A stretch of DNA of 64,000 nt, from contig NC_054741.1 in assembly GCF_018143015.1 (NCBI RefSeq), forward strand, positions 65,570,697-65,634,696. The letters run 5' to 3'. This DNA comes from Lytechinus variegatus (lineage: Eukaryota; Echinodermata; Echinoidea; Temnopleuroida; Toxopneustidae). This document shows positions 45,101 to 55,599 of this stretch, in pieces. The position numbers and the translations under genes are program-made. Position 1 is the stretch's first letter. The number at the start of each line of letters is the position of its first letter. Below the pieces are notes generated by a model, which made no database searches, had not been told where the DNA came from, and was given only the letters and a program-made list of their open reading frames with translations.

Positions 45101-48100
45101 ACGAGCAGCCGTCCCATGTGTTATGTAATATAAAATGCATAAATTTCAAATTTTGTATGGTTCCTGATGACTTAATTTTGTTTTCTTTTCATGATCAGGT
45201 GTGAAACGATTTGTCTATTGATATACGAAAGTTACAGTGAAAACCATTTTCAATTTTCTGAGAAAATAACATTTCATTGATTTTTTACCATTAGCTATGT
45301 AGGAATGCTGCTCGCATCAAATAATTGAAATTCTAATAACTTTTTAATTATTTGACAAATTTTTCTCAAACCTTCGGTAATATTTTTCAATAATTTTTCT
45401 GCTAATTTTACAATAAACTTTTTGTCAGGGTGAACTTCCCCTTTAACAAGAACAACAACACAAAGTTTAATGAGTAAATATGTACTTTGTAAAAGAACAT
45501 TTCACTATTTGATATTACATACTTACACAAACTTCTGACTCATTTTATTAACAAGAATATTGAGTGAAATCAAATAAAACATTTCACTTGATTTGGCTAA
45601 ATGTTTTAATTAATCTACTGTTAGTGGAAAGATGGTGAAAAAAAACAGTAACATTGGGTTCTTTAATTATATTTTCCACCTATTTGATCATTATTGTAAT
45701 TGTATTTACACAAACAAACCATCTTGTTTTCCTTTGGCTGTTTTCCAGGCAATATTGATACTGTAAGCTCACAAGACAACAGTAGTCTTCAGTCTGTGAT
45801 AGAGAAACCTCCAATTACAAAGGAAATCGCTCCCTTCACCACAGCCATGCTACAGGGATTTAAACTCCATCCAGGATCAGTAAGTATACTTAATAGTTGC
45901 TACCTTCAAGGGGTATATTAATGTTATAGGGCTCAGCTCTTCAATTTTACACGTGTCGGACTTGTTTGAATTTAAGTATCAAGACAGACGAATGTCCGCT
46001 CAATGTATTGTAACCCATGTATAATTTACATGTACCGTATTTCTTTTTTTTTTGCTCTGCGTTATACACTCTCATCCAAAAGAATTGATTGTACATTACT
46101 GTACAGTCCTTAATTGGAGTCATGCTCATCATATAGAGTTTTCATTCCCATCTGCAATGATAACTCACTAACTAAATTGGAAGTTATTACTGATAAGACT
46201 GTACAAGACACTGCTGAGCTTACATAATGTCAGTTTTCAAGCATGCATTAAGTTTTGACCGTCTTGAGAATGGAATCACTTCTTAGTCGGTTTATTCCTA
46301 TATTTATCTTAGATTCCTGACCAGTACAAGCTGCTACACCACCAACCTGCAAAGAAACACAAGCACAAGAAACACAAGAGAGATCATCGCATACCTGAAC
46401 TCAGTGAACCAATGAGTGCAGGTAAGACTTCCTCAGAATACTAGGGCCTGTTGCACAAACAGTCACAATTAATTACAAGTCTTTTTTTCTCCCAATCAGA
46501 AGTGCATAGTTTATAGTATGAATGGAAAAATATATTTGCCAAATGATTCATGTAGAAATGTTGCAATTGGTCAAAAATAAGAGCCAAACATGCAATACAT
46601 TTACCTGTGTTGACAATTTTAAGTGAACTCAGTTTACAGCATAGCTTTCATTATACCAACATTTTTAGTTCACAGTGCTTTATATCACAACCTACTCCAT
46701 CAGGAATGGTACAAACTCTTTTGATTTTTAAGAATTTCTCTTGATATTACTGCATCTGCACAAGTTTGTGCATGCCCCATTTCCATTCACTATTTTGTTC
46801 ATTGATATTCTTAAAATTATGTGCCAATCATTATTTTACCATTATCACTATTTGTTGTGGTTATGTTCTTTTGATACTTTTGTTTCTGTTGTGAATGACA
46901 TTTTCTTTGTGTATATATATAATTGAGTTCTCATTGTGTTCTTTTTAATGAATTTGGGGATAAATACTTAGTAAAGATGTTAGTAAAGATTTTTTCTTTT
47001 GTTTCCTTCTTTACTAGGAGCAGAAGCTGGTGGGGACAATGGCCATGAGAAGAAACATAAGAAAACCAAGAAACACGGTGATCAAGATGGAGAGAAAAAG
47101 AAAAGAGACAAGAAGAAGAAAAAGAAGAAGGTATTGTTTTGCTATTTAGTTCAATCCCCAAATTAGCATTATCCAATTTGTCTTCAATGGAAACATTAAA
47201 ATCCTTGGTTACCAAATTTGTGCGATTATATAGGGTAAAATGGAATTGAAAGCTTCATTCTTTAAAACTGTTTGAAATATAGGTAAACTTTATATTTTTG
47301 TTCAAAGATTGGTATGTGCTAAAAGCAATGTTATGACAGATCTCAATTCCCATCAATTTAAATTCTTTAAAAAATAAAAAATAGAAATAAACTTAATGAT
47401 ATATTGGTGGTGATCACAATAATCTTGGTCTTGCTGTGGTAAGATATGTCTAATGGAGAGCATTGTATGAAAGGACTTGTAAGATGTTTTATCTGGTGAC
47501 ATGACATGCTTCTGGGACAATCTCTCCAGGCTTAATTAATGAATTAATTAAGATGTGGGTTATGGTTAGGGTTGCAATAGGGTTTTATGTTAGGTTTCGG
47601 CTAGGGTATTGTCTTAAACCCAGGAGTGAGGCTGGTCATGCAATTAATGTGTGGAATTTAGAGTGGAGCAGTTGTCGCCAGAGCAAATGTCATGGAACTG
47701 CTTAATCCGACAAAGTATGCTTTATTTGTCAGATACCACAGGAACTGTGCCTCGGCCAGTCACAACCAAGGAAAGTTGTCAGATAACGAGCGTTGATGTA
47801 TTGCGCCCTAGAACACTCGCATTTGGCAGGATTATATTTAAGAGTTGAATTTTGCCTGAAGTTATAATATTCTAATTGTGAAATAAAAATGATATGATTG
47901 TAAATTACCCTTTAATATACATATCGTCGCACGCACCACGAACCGTCCTCTCTGGAATAGATAAAGTGCGCTATCGCGCCTCGTGATTTCTCCACGAACC
48001 GTCCGCTCTGTTACGATGCCCACTGTAGCGTAAATAATTCACTTCAAGAAAATATTGAGATACGGGACGGTACTTTGGGACCTGAACTATCAAACGAAGA

Positions 48101-48508
48101 CACCGGAAAATAATTTGCTCTCCTTGTAGGTGCACTTATTGCTGGTTGTAAAAAAGATTTTCTTTAAATGCGCTTTTTGCAAAACTAACTTTCGCATTGA
48201 AGTGCGCAGAGAGGACGGTTCGTGATGCATGCAACGATATGTGTGTGTGATTCTTATGCAGTTTGGGAAGCACTCTGAACTATCAGATTAAAGATATGCT
48301 TGTGACTTGTCATTATTTTTCTTGTGGGGTAACTAACATATGGTGAATTAAAACATAAATGTTTGACAATTTTACTTGTCCAACCCTGTTTCATCTGATT
48401 AACGTTTTACTTCCTTTCTATTTTCTTGCGCTCTCTCAGGCTCGTCAAGATCCAATGCACCCTGGCATGCCTGCAACACACGAGGGCAGCGGACCAGGCA
48501 GGCCGTGA
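38926..48508 (+). CDS. MED19: Mediator complex subunit 19, complete, 6 exons
   Basis: Exons 38926-39100, 43617-43736, 45749-45879, 46313-46421, 47018-47130 and 48440-48508 join in frame to 238 residues, close to the ~244 of vertebrate MED19. The conserved Med19 core is clear: PFYLLKD, then HYGLEHSYNKF, LSAFLPLLPG, DNSSLQSVIEKPP and GFKLHPGSIPDQYKL. After it comes the Lys/His-rich tail (KKHKHKKHKRD ... KKKKKKK) and a short end with PMHPGMP, as in animal MED19. The protein is a head-module subunit of the nuclear Mediator complex that links transcription factors to RNA polymerase II. The N-terminal ~45 residues are Ser/Pro-rich and not conserved. Introns 1 and 2 are loaded with repeats. Identification is by recognition of the family sequence. 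Confidence 0.97.
39417..41394. repeat. Foldback of three direct and one inverted ~490-bp units in MED19 intron 1
   Basis: Units start at about 39417, 39918 and 40407 with CACTCATTCAATGRACAAGG, a near-palindrome (AACAAGGTTATAATATAACC and TTGTT), and run to CCCCACAGGCAGGGTGGTAG. A fourth unit runs in reverse from about 40904 to 41394. Units 1 and 2 are almost identical; unit 3 and the inverted unit are more diverged. The last two units could pair as a ~490-base stem. Confidence 0.9.
42117..42490. repeat. Partial copies of the ~490-bp MED19-intron unit
   Basis: A short piece (CCTTGTTCATTGAATGAATG) at about 42127 and a longer head-end fragment at 42318-42488 share the start of the unit at 39417. 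The longer fragment breaks off before the tail. Confidence 0.75.
43617..43736 (+). CDS. MED19: MED19 exon 2
   Basis: 120 bases encoding the conserved GSEVTGETHMIGHYGLEHSY to FLPLLP stretch. Acceptor CAACCAG, donor GTTAGTG. Confidence 0.95.
43905..44700. repeat. Tandem array, ~157-bp period, in MED19 intron 2
   Basis: Copies of ATGACACCTAACTCCGCAAC begin at about 44091, 44247, 44404 and 44561. Each is followed by GGACTTGGGGGACCTGCATG and a GGTCACATG/AAGGTCAAAGGTCA block. A shorter first unit and a truncated last one flank them. The array is preceded by GTCCGTCCGTCTGTCGTCCG-type simple sequence, also seen near 42980. Confidence 0.85.
44956..45446. mobile_element. TTAA-ended TIR element in MED19 intron 2
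   Basis: TTAAAGGGGAAGTTCACCCT and AGGGTGAACTTCCCCTTTAA are perfect inverted ends, with weaker inward matching (GCAGAAAAAATAGTTAAAAA against the TTTTTCAATAATTTTTCTGC region). No coding capacity. Confidence 0.85.
45749..45879 (+). CDS. MED19: MED19 exon 3
   Basis: 131 bases encoding GNIDTVSSQDNSSLQSVIEK to LHPGS. Donor GTAAGTA, ending in phase 0. Confidence 0.95.
46313..46421 (+). CDS. MED19: MED19 exon 4
   Basis: 109 bases encoding IPDQYKLLHHQPAKKHKHKK and onward to PMSA. It ends in phase 1 at GTAAGAC. Confidence 0.95.
47018..47130 (+). CDS. MED19: MED19 exon 5 (Lys-rich tail)
   Basis: 113 bases encoding a Gly/Glu linker and then a Lys/His-rich nuclear-localisation-like segment. Acceptor TTACTAG, donor GTATTGT. 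Confidence 0.92.
47510..47700 (+). repeat. Interspersed repeat, copy 2 (shared with 19545-19790)
   Basis: It carries the same ordered blocks as copy 1, ending at GCAAATGTCATGGAACTG, in MED19 intron 5. A 65-residue frame here is repeat-derived. Confidence 0.6.
47919..48243. mobile_element. MITE with ACGAACCGTCCTCTCTG ends in MED19 intron 5
   Basis: The left 47919-47954 and right 48208-48243 ends are inverted with few mismatches (CACGAACCGTCCTCTCTG against CAGAGAGGACGGTTCGTG), and lie 325 bases apart. The inner GAACCGTCCGCTCTG is a third partial copy. Confidence 0.85.
48440..48508 (+). CDS. MED19: MED19 exon 6 (stop)
   Basis: 69 bases, phase 0, encoding ARQDPMHPGMPATHEGSGPG and then RP before TGA at 48506-48508. 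The DPMHPGM string matches the conserved MED19 C-terminal end. Confidence 0.92.
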   Translation, partial: ARQDPMHPGMPATHEGSGPGRP

Positions 48509-49378
48509 CAACTTCATGGTATGTCATTGATTGGATGCAACATATCAATGACTTGATATGATGTGCATGTAATATATAACAGTGGACTAATATGTTAAGA
48601 CATGGCTTTATGGCACTGCCTGATTCCATGATACATGCTCTGATGATATTGCCACGATTGGAAGTCTACACGTTAACATGTTCAAAGGATTTGATTTGAT
48701 TTTACAAAGAGTCTAGCCTGAGTTGTCTTGGGCATAGTGTTCAGTTCAACACAAAACCTTAATCCAAATCTAACCATAATCGTAATCATCACATTATCCT
48801 TGAACAAAGATCCTATCACAGCCTTATGGGTAACCCTACGACTTCTGGATAATAAGGCTGGATCAGTTGTTGATGGAGCAATATCTGGGTGATTGTATAC
48901 GTCATGCTGTCCCTGATAGAACAAAGAACAGGTTTTACCCCCTTATCTACCTCATCTTCGTTCTGGTCTGTTGCCACAGTCAGTGAGCACGCATGAATTA
49001 TTTGCTTGATGACGGCAGAGAGCAACCAAATCATTAGAACACACCAGTATTGAGTGTTTAAAGTGTTTCCCATCAGTATGAATGAGGTATTGTCTGTATG
49101 AAATCATTACCTTCATTTATCGTTACCCTTTTGATTCAATGCAGTTTGTTGCATCTGTTATGCAACTTTTATTAATACAGGAGGTATTCATGGGGCTCCA
49201 TCGCTCCTCAACCCTCGTGTACAGATTTGCTGACAAGGGAAGACTTTCAATAAAATGTATGTGTGACTAGAAAGTGTTCTCAGAATCATAGTTAGATTGC
49301 GTTTTAAAGAACATGGGCATGTTGTTACCCATACAAATATCGGTCTTAACTCTATGTGAAGCACCATCTTAGGACCCA

Positions 49379-49629
49379 TCTTACAAAGAGTTACAATTGA
49401 TCCAATCAATCGTAACTAAGGAAATCCATCAATGTCATAATTTTTTATACAGAAAATTGCAAAATGGCCCTTGTAAACAAAGGAGAACACACCAAATTGT
49501 TAAGAAATCAATGAATTTATAGTAATACATTCATATCTAGAAAAGTTTTTGATCAAATATGCATTTTTTATGTTGACTTTGCTGGCTTTCCATAGTTGCG
49601 ATTGATCCGTTCAATCGTAACTCATTGTA
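49379..49629. mobile_element. Foldback MITE downstream of MED19
   Basis: The left arm GTTACAATTGATCCAATCAA and the right arm TTGAACGGATCAATCGCAAC (read in reverse) make imperfect inverted ends containing ATCGTAACT. Confidence 0.6.
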
Positions 49630-49910
49630 GGAGTGGCCCCAGGTCTTTGCTGAGACATCTTAAAACACAAACTGGATGTGCTCTCTAGTAATACCTGCAG
49701 TGGGGAGTTACCTCTACTTATCAATTGTAATCGTAAATCTATGGTAAGCCGTTTTGATAGATTTACAATTGATTCTAAATTTGTATTTCTGCGCCAGTAA
49801 CAAGGTCCTTGTGAGACAGATTTTATCATCGTATATTGGCGAATGAGGTCATGAAGGTGGAGAAATAAATGTACATGTATTCTTTAACTTAGCTCCTCTT
49901 GGATTAAAGA

Positions 49911-50115
49911 CCGTAGGGTGTTTCACAAACAAATTAAGTGTGACCTAGAGTCGTGCTTTAACACCAACATGCACATGTAACATGTAATCTGATTAATGGA
50001 TACCTGGTAGTGTGTGTCCCTTGCGCATGATCTGACCAATGGAGTGATGCGTTATATTCTTCATGCAACTGAAATTTAAGCGCAACTCTAAGTCACTGTT
50101 ATTTCAGAGTGGTGA
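49911..50115. mobile_element. Degraded foldback element (GGGTGTTTCAC type), copy 1
   Basis: It starts GGGTGTTTCACAAAC and shares GCATGATCTGACCAATG and AACTCTAAGTCA with the copy at 51161-51371. Its right terminus is decayed. Confidence 0.5.
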
Positions 50116-51160
50116 ATTTCTAAATTTATGATAAAGTTGCTATTTGCTGCTAAAGCGCCTACATGTAGATATCTTTTTATAACACAGCTGCAGCGTACCG
50201 GTATTTGTAAACTTACAATATTATGTGAAGCAGATAATTGAATGGCGGTTTGCATAAATTTCATTTGTTCTGTTTAATTATTAGGTCTGTAATTAATGCA
50301 ATTTGTTTTCACCACGTACATGTAGTGTTCGAAATAAGAAATGAAATGTGAAGTAGGTAAATTTATTTATTTGTGGATGGAGCTTTTTTGAGATGAAACA
50401 GTCGATTCACAATATTGAAAAAGAGAGGACAAGTGAAGTAACCAATTTTAATCCTGATCAAAGTAAGAAAGACGCTTATGTTCTCAAGAATGTATACTCT
50501 TGCTTTTCAACTTTAAATCAATTCATGTGACGTAATGCTAAAATTAAGGAGTTCCAATACAATTGCCAACATGTATTGTAAGGAAAGTTATATGTCTGTT
50601 CTTGGGATTTTGAAAGTGTATGATCACATCAAATCCTTTTCAATTTTTTTCTTGAAAGAAGAGCATGCATGGCATTTGTTTGTTTAAATTTGTTTTAATT
50701 TGCTCCAAGGGGTCTAAACCTTTCCCTCGAATGTCTCATTTTGAAAGAAAACTAAAAGTAGACAGAAAGTGGGTATTTAATTACTGGTTTAATGTTGTTA
50801 AGGCATGTCATTTACATACCAACTTTAAATGGCCCCATTATTGTCCATGAACAGCTTTGAGTAGATACTTAATGACTGATGATGAGTGATTGATTGTTAT
50901 TAATCTCATCTATGGAAGCCAGTAGCACCATAATTGATAAAGTCTTTGATTCATATTTCTAGTCACACAATGCAGGTATGACATATTCCAACCAGTGCTA
51001 GAAACGTCAGTTTTCCATGATAAAGATTTATTAGAACCAACTGCAATCCTTTTTCTAAAAAAGAAGTGAAGGATGATTTTACTTTTGTATGTACATTATA
51101 TTGTCTGTAAAACACAACTTTTTTGTATGTAACAAGGTCTAAATGTGAATGGACACAACA

Positions 51161-51371
51161 GGGGGTGTTTCACATAGTATGATTTAAATCGCATTTAAAT
51201 GCTGACACGTATTTGAAAATTACAACGCGCAATCTTATTGATCATTAAGCAGTAGTGCACGTCTTCTTTGCATGATCTGACCAATGCGGTTATGCCTTTT
51301 ATAGCACACACAACTAGGCATTTAAGTGTGACTCTAAGTCATACTTAAATCTTTGTGGAACACCCCCCAGG
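51161..51371. mobile_element. Foldback element (GGGTGTTTCAC type), copy 2
   Basis: GGGGGTGTTTCACATAGTAT and the CTTTGTGGAACACCCCCC end are inverted. Arms such as GATTTAAATCGC and GCATTTAAGTGTGACTCTAA continue the pairing. Confidence 0.6.
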
Positions 51372-51894
51372 TTTGGTAGAGTTATTATTTCTTGTATGTA
51401 CAGATGTATGTATAGATGCATGTTTTATCAATGATATGTAGATCTATCATTCTTATGAATTGAAATGTATGAAAATAAATGAAATTTTGCAATGACATTC
51501 ATGCAGAGTTATGAAGCTATTCTTGCTTATTTTCAAGACAAATCATATAGACTGTCAAATACGAATATTTTCAAATCCCAAACTTTGTCCAAGTAGAACT
51601 GTATGGGTACGGAATCTGTTTAATTTAGTAATCAAATTTTGTCGTAAAAATATTTCTATAGAGCAGGAAGAAATGACCAAATTTTACATTACAATTTTCC
51701 TGTCATATCCCACTTTGGTCAGTGAGCTGTTTTAGTGTTGGACTTCACGTATGTATGGAAAATTTTGTGTATTACATGAATCATAGTATTTCTAGCATAC
51801 TGCACAAAATATTCCATACATAGTATGTATTACATACCATGCTGAGAAAAATAGTAAACTAGTTGAAACTCAAAGAAAATCCATATTTCTCATT

Positions 51895-52193
51895 GGCCTG
51901 TATTCTGAACTCAGGTTTAAATTAAACCCTGGTTTAAAGTTGTGGTTCAACTATGGAGAGCCAATTGAGGCCCGAATCCATAACAGTACACATCCAATTT
52001 ATTAACTCATTTGACACTCGAATTGTTCATAATTGTATGGGAATGATAACTGAAGTATTTTGAGGCATTTTTCCTCATGAAAGCAAAAGGAATCAAACAG
52101 ATTTTTAAAAACTTTGGCTCTCCATAATTTTAGCACAGAGTCAAACCGTGGTCTAACTTAAACCCGATTTCAGAATACGGACCTTTGTATTTT
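51895..52193. mobile_element. Foldback MITE
   Basis: Left CTGTATTCTGAACTCAGGTT and right AACCCGATTTCAGAATACGG are inverted, with CTATGGAGAGCC and GGCTCTCCATAA continuing the stem. Confidence 0.75.
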
Positions 52194-52399
52194 ATGTCTA
52201 TGATACGCTTAAAGAATTTTCATCTTTTAATGCCTAGACCAGATCGAAAAGCTCTGTTCTGACTTCTATGGGTGGTAAGAAGGGGCAATAACAGAAGAAA
52301 TTCAAAGAGACAAGAGAGAGATAGAAAGAGATAGAAAGAAAAAGAGGAGATGAAAAGGAGAAAGAGCATGAAAAGAAGAGGGGTGAAGGTGTCACATTC

Positions 52400-53000
52400 A
52401 GTCATTAAGGTTTTAAATCTGGTACGAGGGTGGCTTGATTCGCCTCCCACTCACAGAGATTACCCTCGTCCCTTCCTTCCACTGTCTTCAGTGCATCCCT
52501 CTCCCTCAACCCAACCTTCCTACTCTCATCCAGCATGTGCTTTGTCCATGTCTTCTTCAGTCACCCCTTTCCCAGACCAGCCACCTCAAACTCGAGTGCC
52601 CATACCCTCCTCAACATTATGCACATACCAACGTACTTCGTTGGCCTTCGCCATCCAATCCACCGTCTCTTCCACACCCAACATCTACATCAAAACCTCA
52701 GTTTTCTTCCTATCCATCAGCTTCACACCACATATCGCTCTTGCCATAGCTTTCTCAGTCCCATAGAGTTAAATACATGCTAAACTATGCTCAGTCCTCA
52801 ATATCCCCATCTCGTTTTCACTCAAACACCACATTTCGCTCTTATACAATATCCCATAAACTAATCCTTTCATCTTCAGAAGAAAGCTTGTCCCAAAACG
52901 TTCTCTGCATTCCCAAAACTTCATCCATCCTAATCTTATTCGCTCTTCGTTGTCACAGCTGTCTTGCACCCTCCACCCACATTCACCTTGCAAGGGTGTA
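52400..53000 (-). pseudogene. Decayed non-LTR retrotransposon, reverse transcriptase C-terminal end
   Basis: The minus strand from 52993 reads GLVYGILYKSEMWCLSENEM and then a decayed GILRTEH segment. Farther on, in shifted frames with stops, come GHSSLRWLVW, RKTWTKHMLDES-like and WRRIKPPSY-like pieces. This order is the usual end of LINE-type reverse transcriptase proteins (the YGSETW...LR...GHVLRR...GRPKKTW region). Frameshifts and stops show that it is dead. Confidence 0.6.
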
Positions 53001-53033
53001 GGCTTCTGCTTTCAACAGCTGATTTTCCAAACT

Positions 53034-53603
53034 TTAAAGGAAAATGAAACCTTTGGAACAAGATAGCTTGCGTGAAAACCGAAAAATCAAAGAAACAGAT
53101 CAAAGAAAGTTTGAGGAAAAATTGAATGAATAATAAGAAAGTTATGAGCATTTAAAGTTTAGATCATTATTGTAATGTACATCCTCCCATTGGCAATGCG
53201 ACAAAGATGTGTGATATCACATGTGAACAACTTTCCCATTGCTTTTATATATATTTCACTTAAAATGCCTCTTTTATCACATCTATAAGTAGATCATTAA
53301 TTCTTTGTATAGGAGGGCTTGTAATACAGATTTTCAAAGAATATATTATGGATAAAGAGTTTGTATCATCATAAAAAAGAGCAAAAAGGATACACTTTGG
53401 GGGTATTTTATAGTCCATCAAAGGGAAAGTTGTTCACATGTGACATCACACATATCTGTCGCATTGCCAATGGGAGAATCTCCATAGCATTAGTGATCGC
53501 AATATTCAAATACTCATAGCTTTCTCATCATTTGTCTGATCTTATTCTTTGATTTTTTTTCCCACACAAGCCCACTTGTTCCAAGGGTTTCATTCCCCTT
53601 TAA
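53034..53603. mobile_element. TTAA-ended TIR element copy 2
   Basis: It is a homologue of 12599-13190: TTAAAGGAAAATGAAACCTT start, GGTTTCATTCCCCTTTAA end, and the shared interior CCTCTTTTATCACATCTAT. It lies directly beside the dead LINE end. Confidence 0.8.
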
Positions 53604-53810
53604 TTCCACCTCCCCAAGATGTGCACCCCCCATACCACTTTAGTGCCACCTCCCCATGCTCAAACCAGCCTACTACCAGCCCTTGCCCTGTCCCCCGAGT
53701 ATGAAAACTTTCACCATTTCCACCTTGTGTCCCTCAACTTTCAACATATTCTCCTGTCCTGGTCTGTTCTCACATTTTCCACAAACAAAAACCCATGCCA
53801 GCCTCAGGGT

Positions 53811-54027
53811 AAAGGCATGGTCCCAACAGCCAAGCGTTGTTGGAGCGGCCGTGGAGCGGTAGGGAAAGAGGGTCGAATTTCGCTCTCAAAATTGGGGAAA
53901 AAATCGAAAACAAATATTGAAAACAAAAAACAACAATCGAAATTGAAAATGGTAGCGAGCGGTGATGATTTTTCTCTCCGCTCCACGACCGCTCCAACAA
54001 CGCTTGGCCGATGTGACCATACCTTTA
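53811..54027. mobile_element. MITE with GGAGCGG(T/C)CGTGGAGCGG arms
   Basis: AAGGCATGGTCCCAACAGCC and its continuation AAGCGTTGTTGGAGCGG pair with CCGCTCCAACAACGCTTGG ... GTGACCATACCTTT, a 217-base element with ~45-base arms. Overlapping frames on both strands are hairpin shadows. Confidence 0.8.
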
Positions 54028-54689
54028 CTTTCTTTATCTTTGTGCAACTCCCACGTTTTCCACACAGCACTAATTTTACCTTACCCCTCTTTCCACACTT
54101 GCCACATATGAAATCTATTTCTATAAATCTACAAAATAAACAAATTTTATGCTTTACTATGCAGCACATTGGGTCAATCAATCTACATGAGTTTTTATAA
54201 GCTCATTGATCGTAGCTTGTACATGTATATACTGTACTGCAAAATAACATCCAATTATTGAGACAAAACTACATTTTCAAAAGTTAATTCTTCTTAGGTT
54301 TTATTTATTATCAGTCTCATAATCTTAAATACATTCTCTAGTACGGTGGAATTTGCCTTACTTAACTGCACTTCATGATGGAGAATAAAGCACATTAAAA
54401 TTTGTCAATTTATTTTTTGCATGAGGTCAATATTTACAGATAAACCCGTATAATTAAGGACAAATCTTATTCTGCCAAAATGATATGCACACTCTGAATG
54501 TACATTGTACAGTATTCATACAAAACCTGCATTTCTGTATATGACTAAAGGAACAGCACATTTGGCAAGTTGAATAATAATGAATAACAGGTGTTCTGAA
54601 TTACACACAACTTTATCCATGACACTGTCTTATACTAAATCACATTTTCAATAATATAAAATCTAATCTTATTATGATATTCTTCTTGC

Positions 54690-54942
54690 TAATAAAAACA
54701 ATAACAATAACTGGATTTATAAAGCGCCGCTATTACCACGGCCTAAGCTGCGCTTCCCATATAGGTGCTTAACCATTCAAGGAAATTTCTTCCTACCAGG
54801 TACCCATTCACCTCACCTGGGTTGAGTGTAGCACAATGTGGGTAAATTTCTTGCAGATAAAAAACATGCCATAGCTGGGATTGAACCCACGTCCCTCAGA
54901 TAGAAAAACAAGAGTCATAACCACCAGACCACAATGCTTCCA
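54690..54942 (-). mobile_element. tRNA-derived SINE, copy 2
   Basis: The minus-strand head (TGTGGTCTGGTGGTTATGAC, B-box GGTTCAATCC) is followed by the shared body ACCCAGGTGAGGTGAATGGG and a TTATTGTTATTG tail. Confidence 0.75.
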
Positions 54943-55254
54943 CTAACAAGCATCTGAATGCAAAATTTTGTAATTTGCCAAAATTTCAAGATAAATATTG
55001 AAAGTTTGCTCCAATTATATTAAAATCTGAAATATTTGCACAAGAACGTCACTTGTCATGCATGAAGTCATGCATAACTCAGGGTACAAACAGCCTATAA
55101 AAACAGCCCCAGGTTCATGCACTTAAAACAGATATTAATGATTTATTTATAAAAATCTATAATGGTACAAAATACAGTTTGGCATACATTCATAATATCA
55201 ATATATATAACATTAAATGAACAGTCTTTCCTGTATTCTGTTTCACAAAGAGTT

Positions 55255-55564
55255 GTTATAATAATAATAATAAACAGTTCTTGTATAGCTCATATCACAA
55301 TTATGGATGTCTCTATGCGCTTCCAAAGGACTTGGATATTATTACCCCAGCTGTAGCTTGGCAGCCGTAATTACTAAGATTACAGCGCACACGCATTTCA
55401 AGGAATAAATTCCTGCCAGGTACCCATTCACCTCACCTGGGTTGAGTGCAGCACAATGTGGATAAATTTCTTGCCGAAGGAAATTACGCCATGGCTGGGA
55501 TTCGAACCCACGACCCTCTGTTTCAAAGTCCGGAGACTAATCCACTGGGCCACAACGCTCCACA
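55255..55564 (-). mobile_element. tRNA-derived SINE, copy 3
   Basis: The minus-strand head (TGTGGCCCAGTGGATTAG, B-box GGTTCGAATCC), the shared GGTACCTGGCAGGAA body and an (ATT)n tail at 55259-55273 are present. It has the same orientation as copy 2. Confidence 0.8.
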
Positions 55565-55599
55565 TAATAATGTACAATTTCAGTAACAAGTTTGCCGTA

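Noticed and set aside
52350..52783. Overlapping Pro/Ser-rich plus-strand frames
   Set aside because: These are antisense shadows of the dead LINE reverse transcriptase on the minus strand.
53619..54200. 193-residue plus-strand open frame
   Set aside because: It crosses the whole 53811-54027 hairpin MITE and has low-complexity flanks. No family is recognisable.
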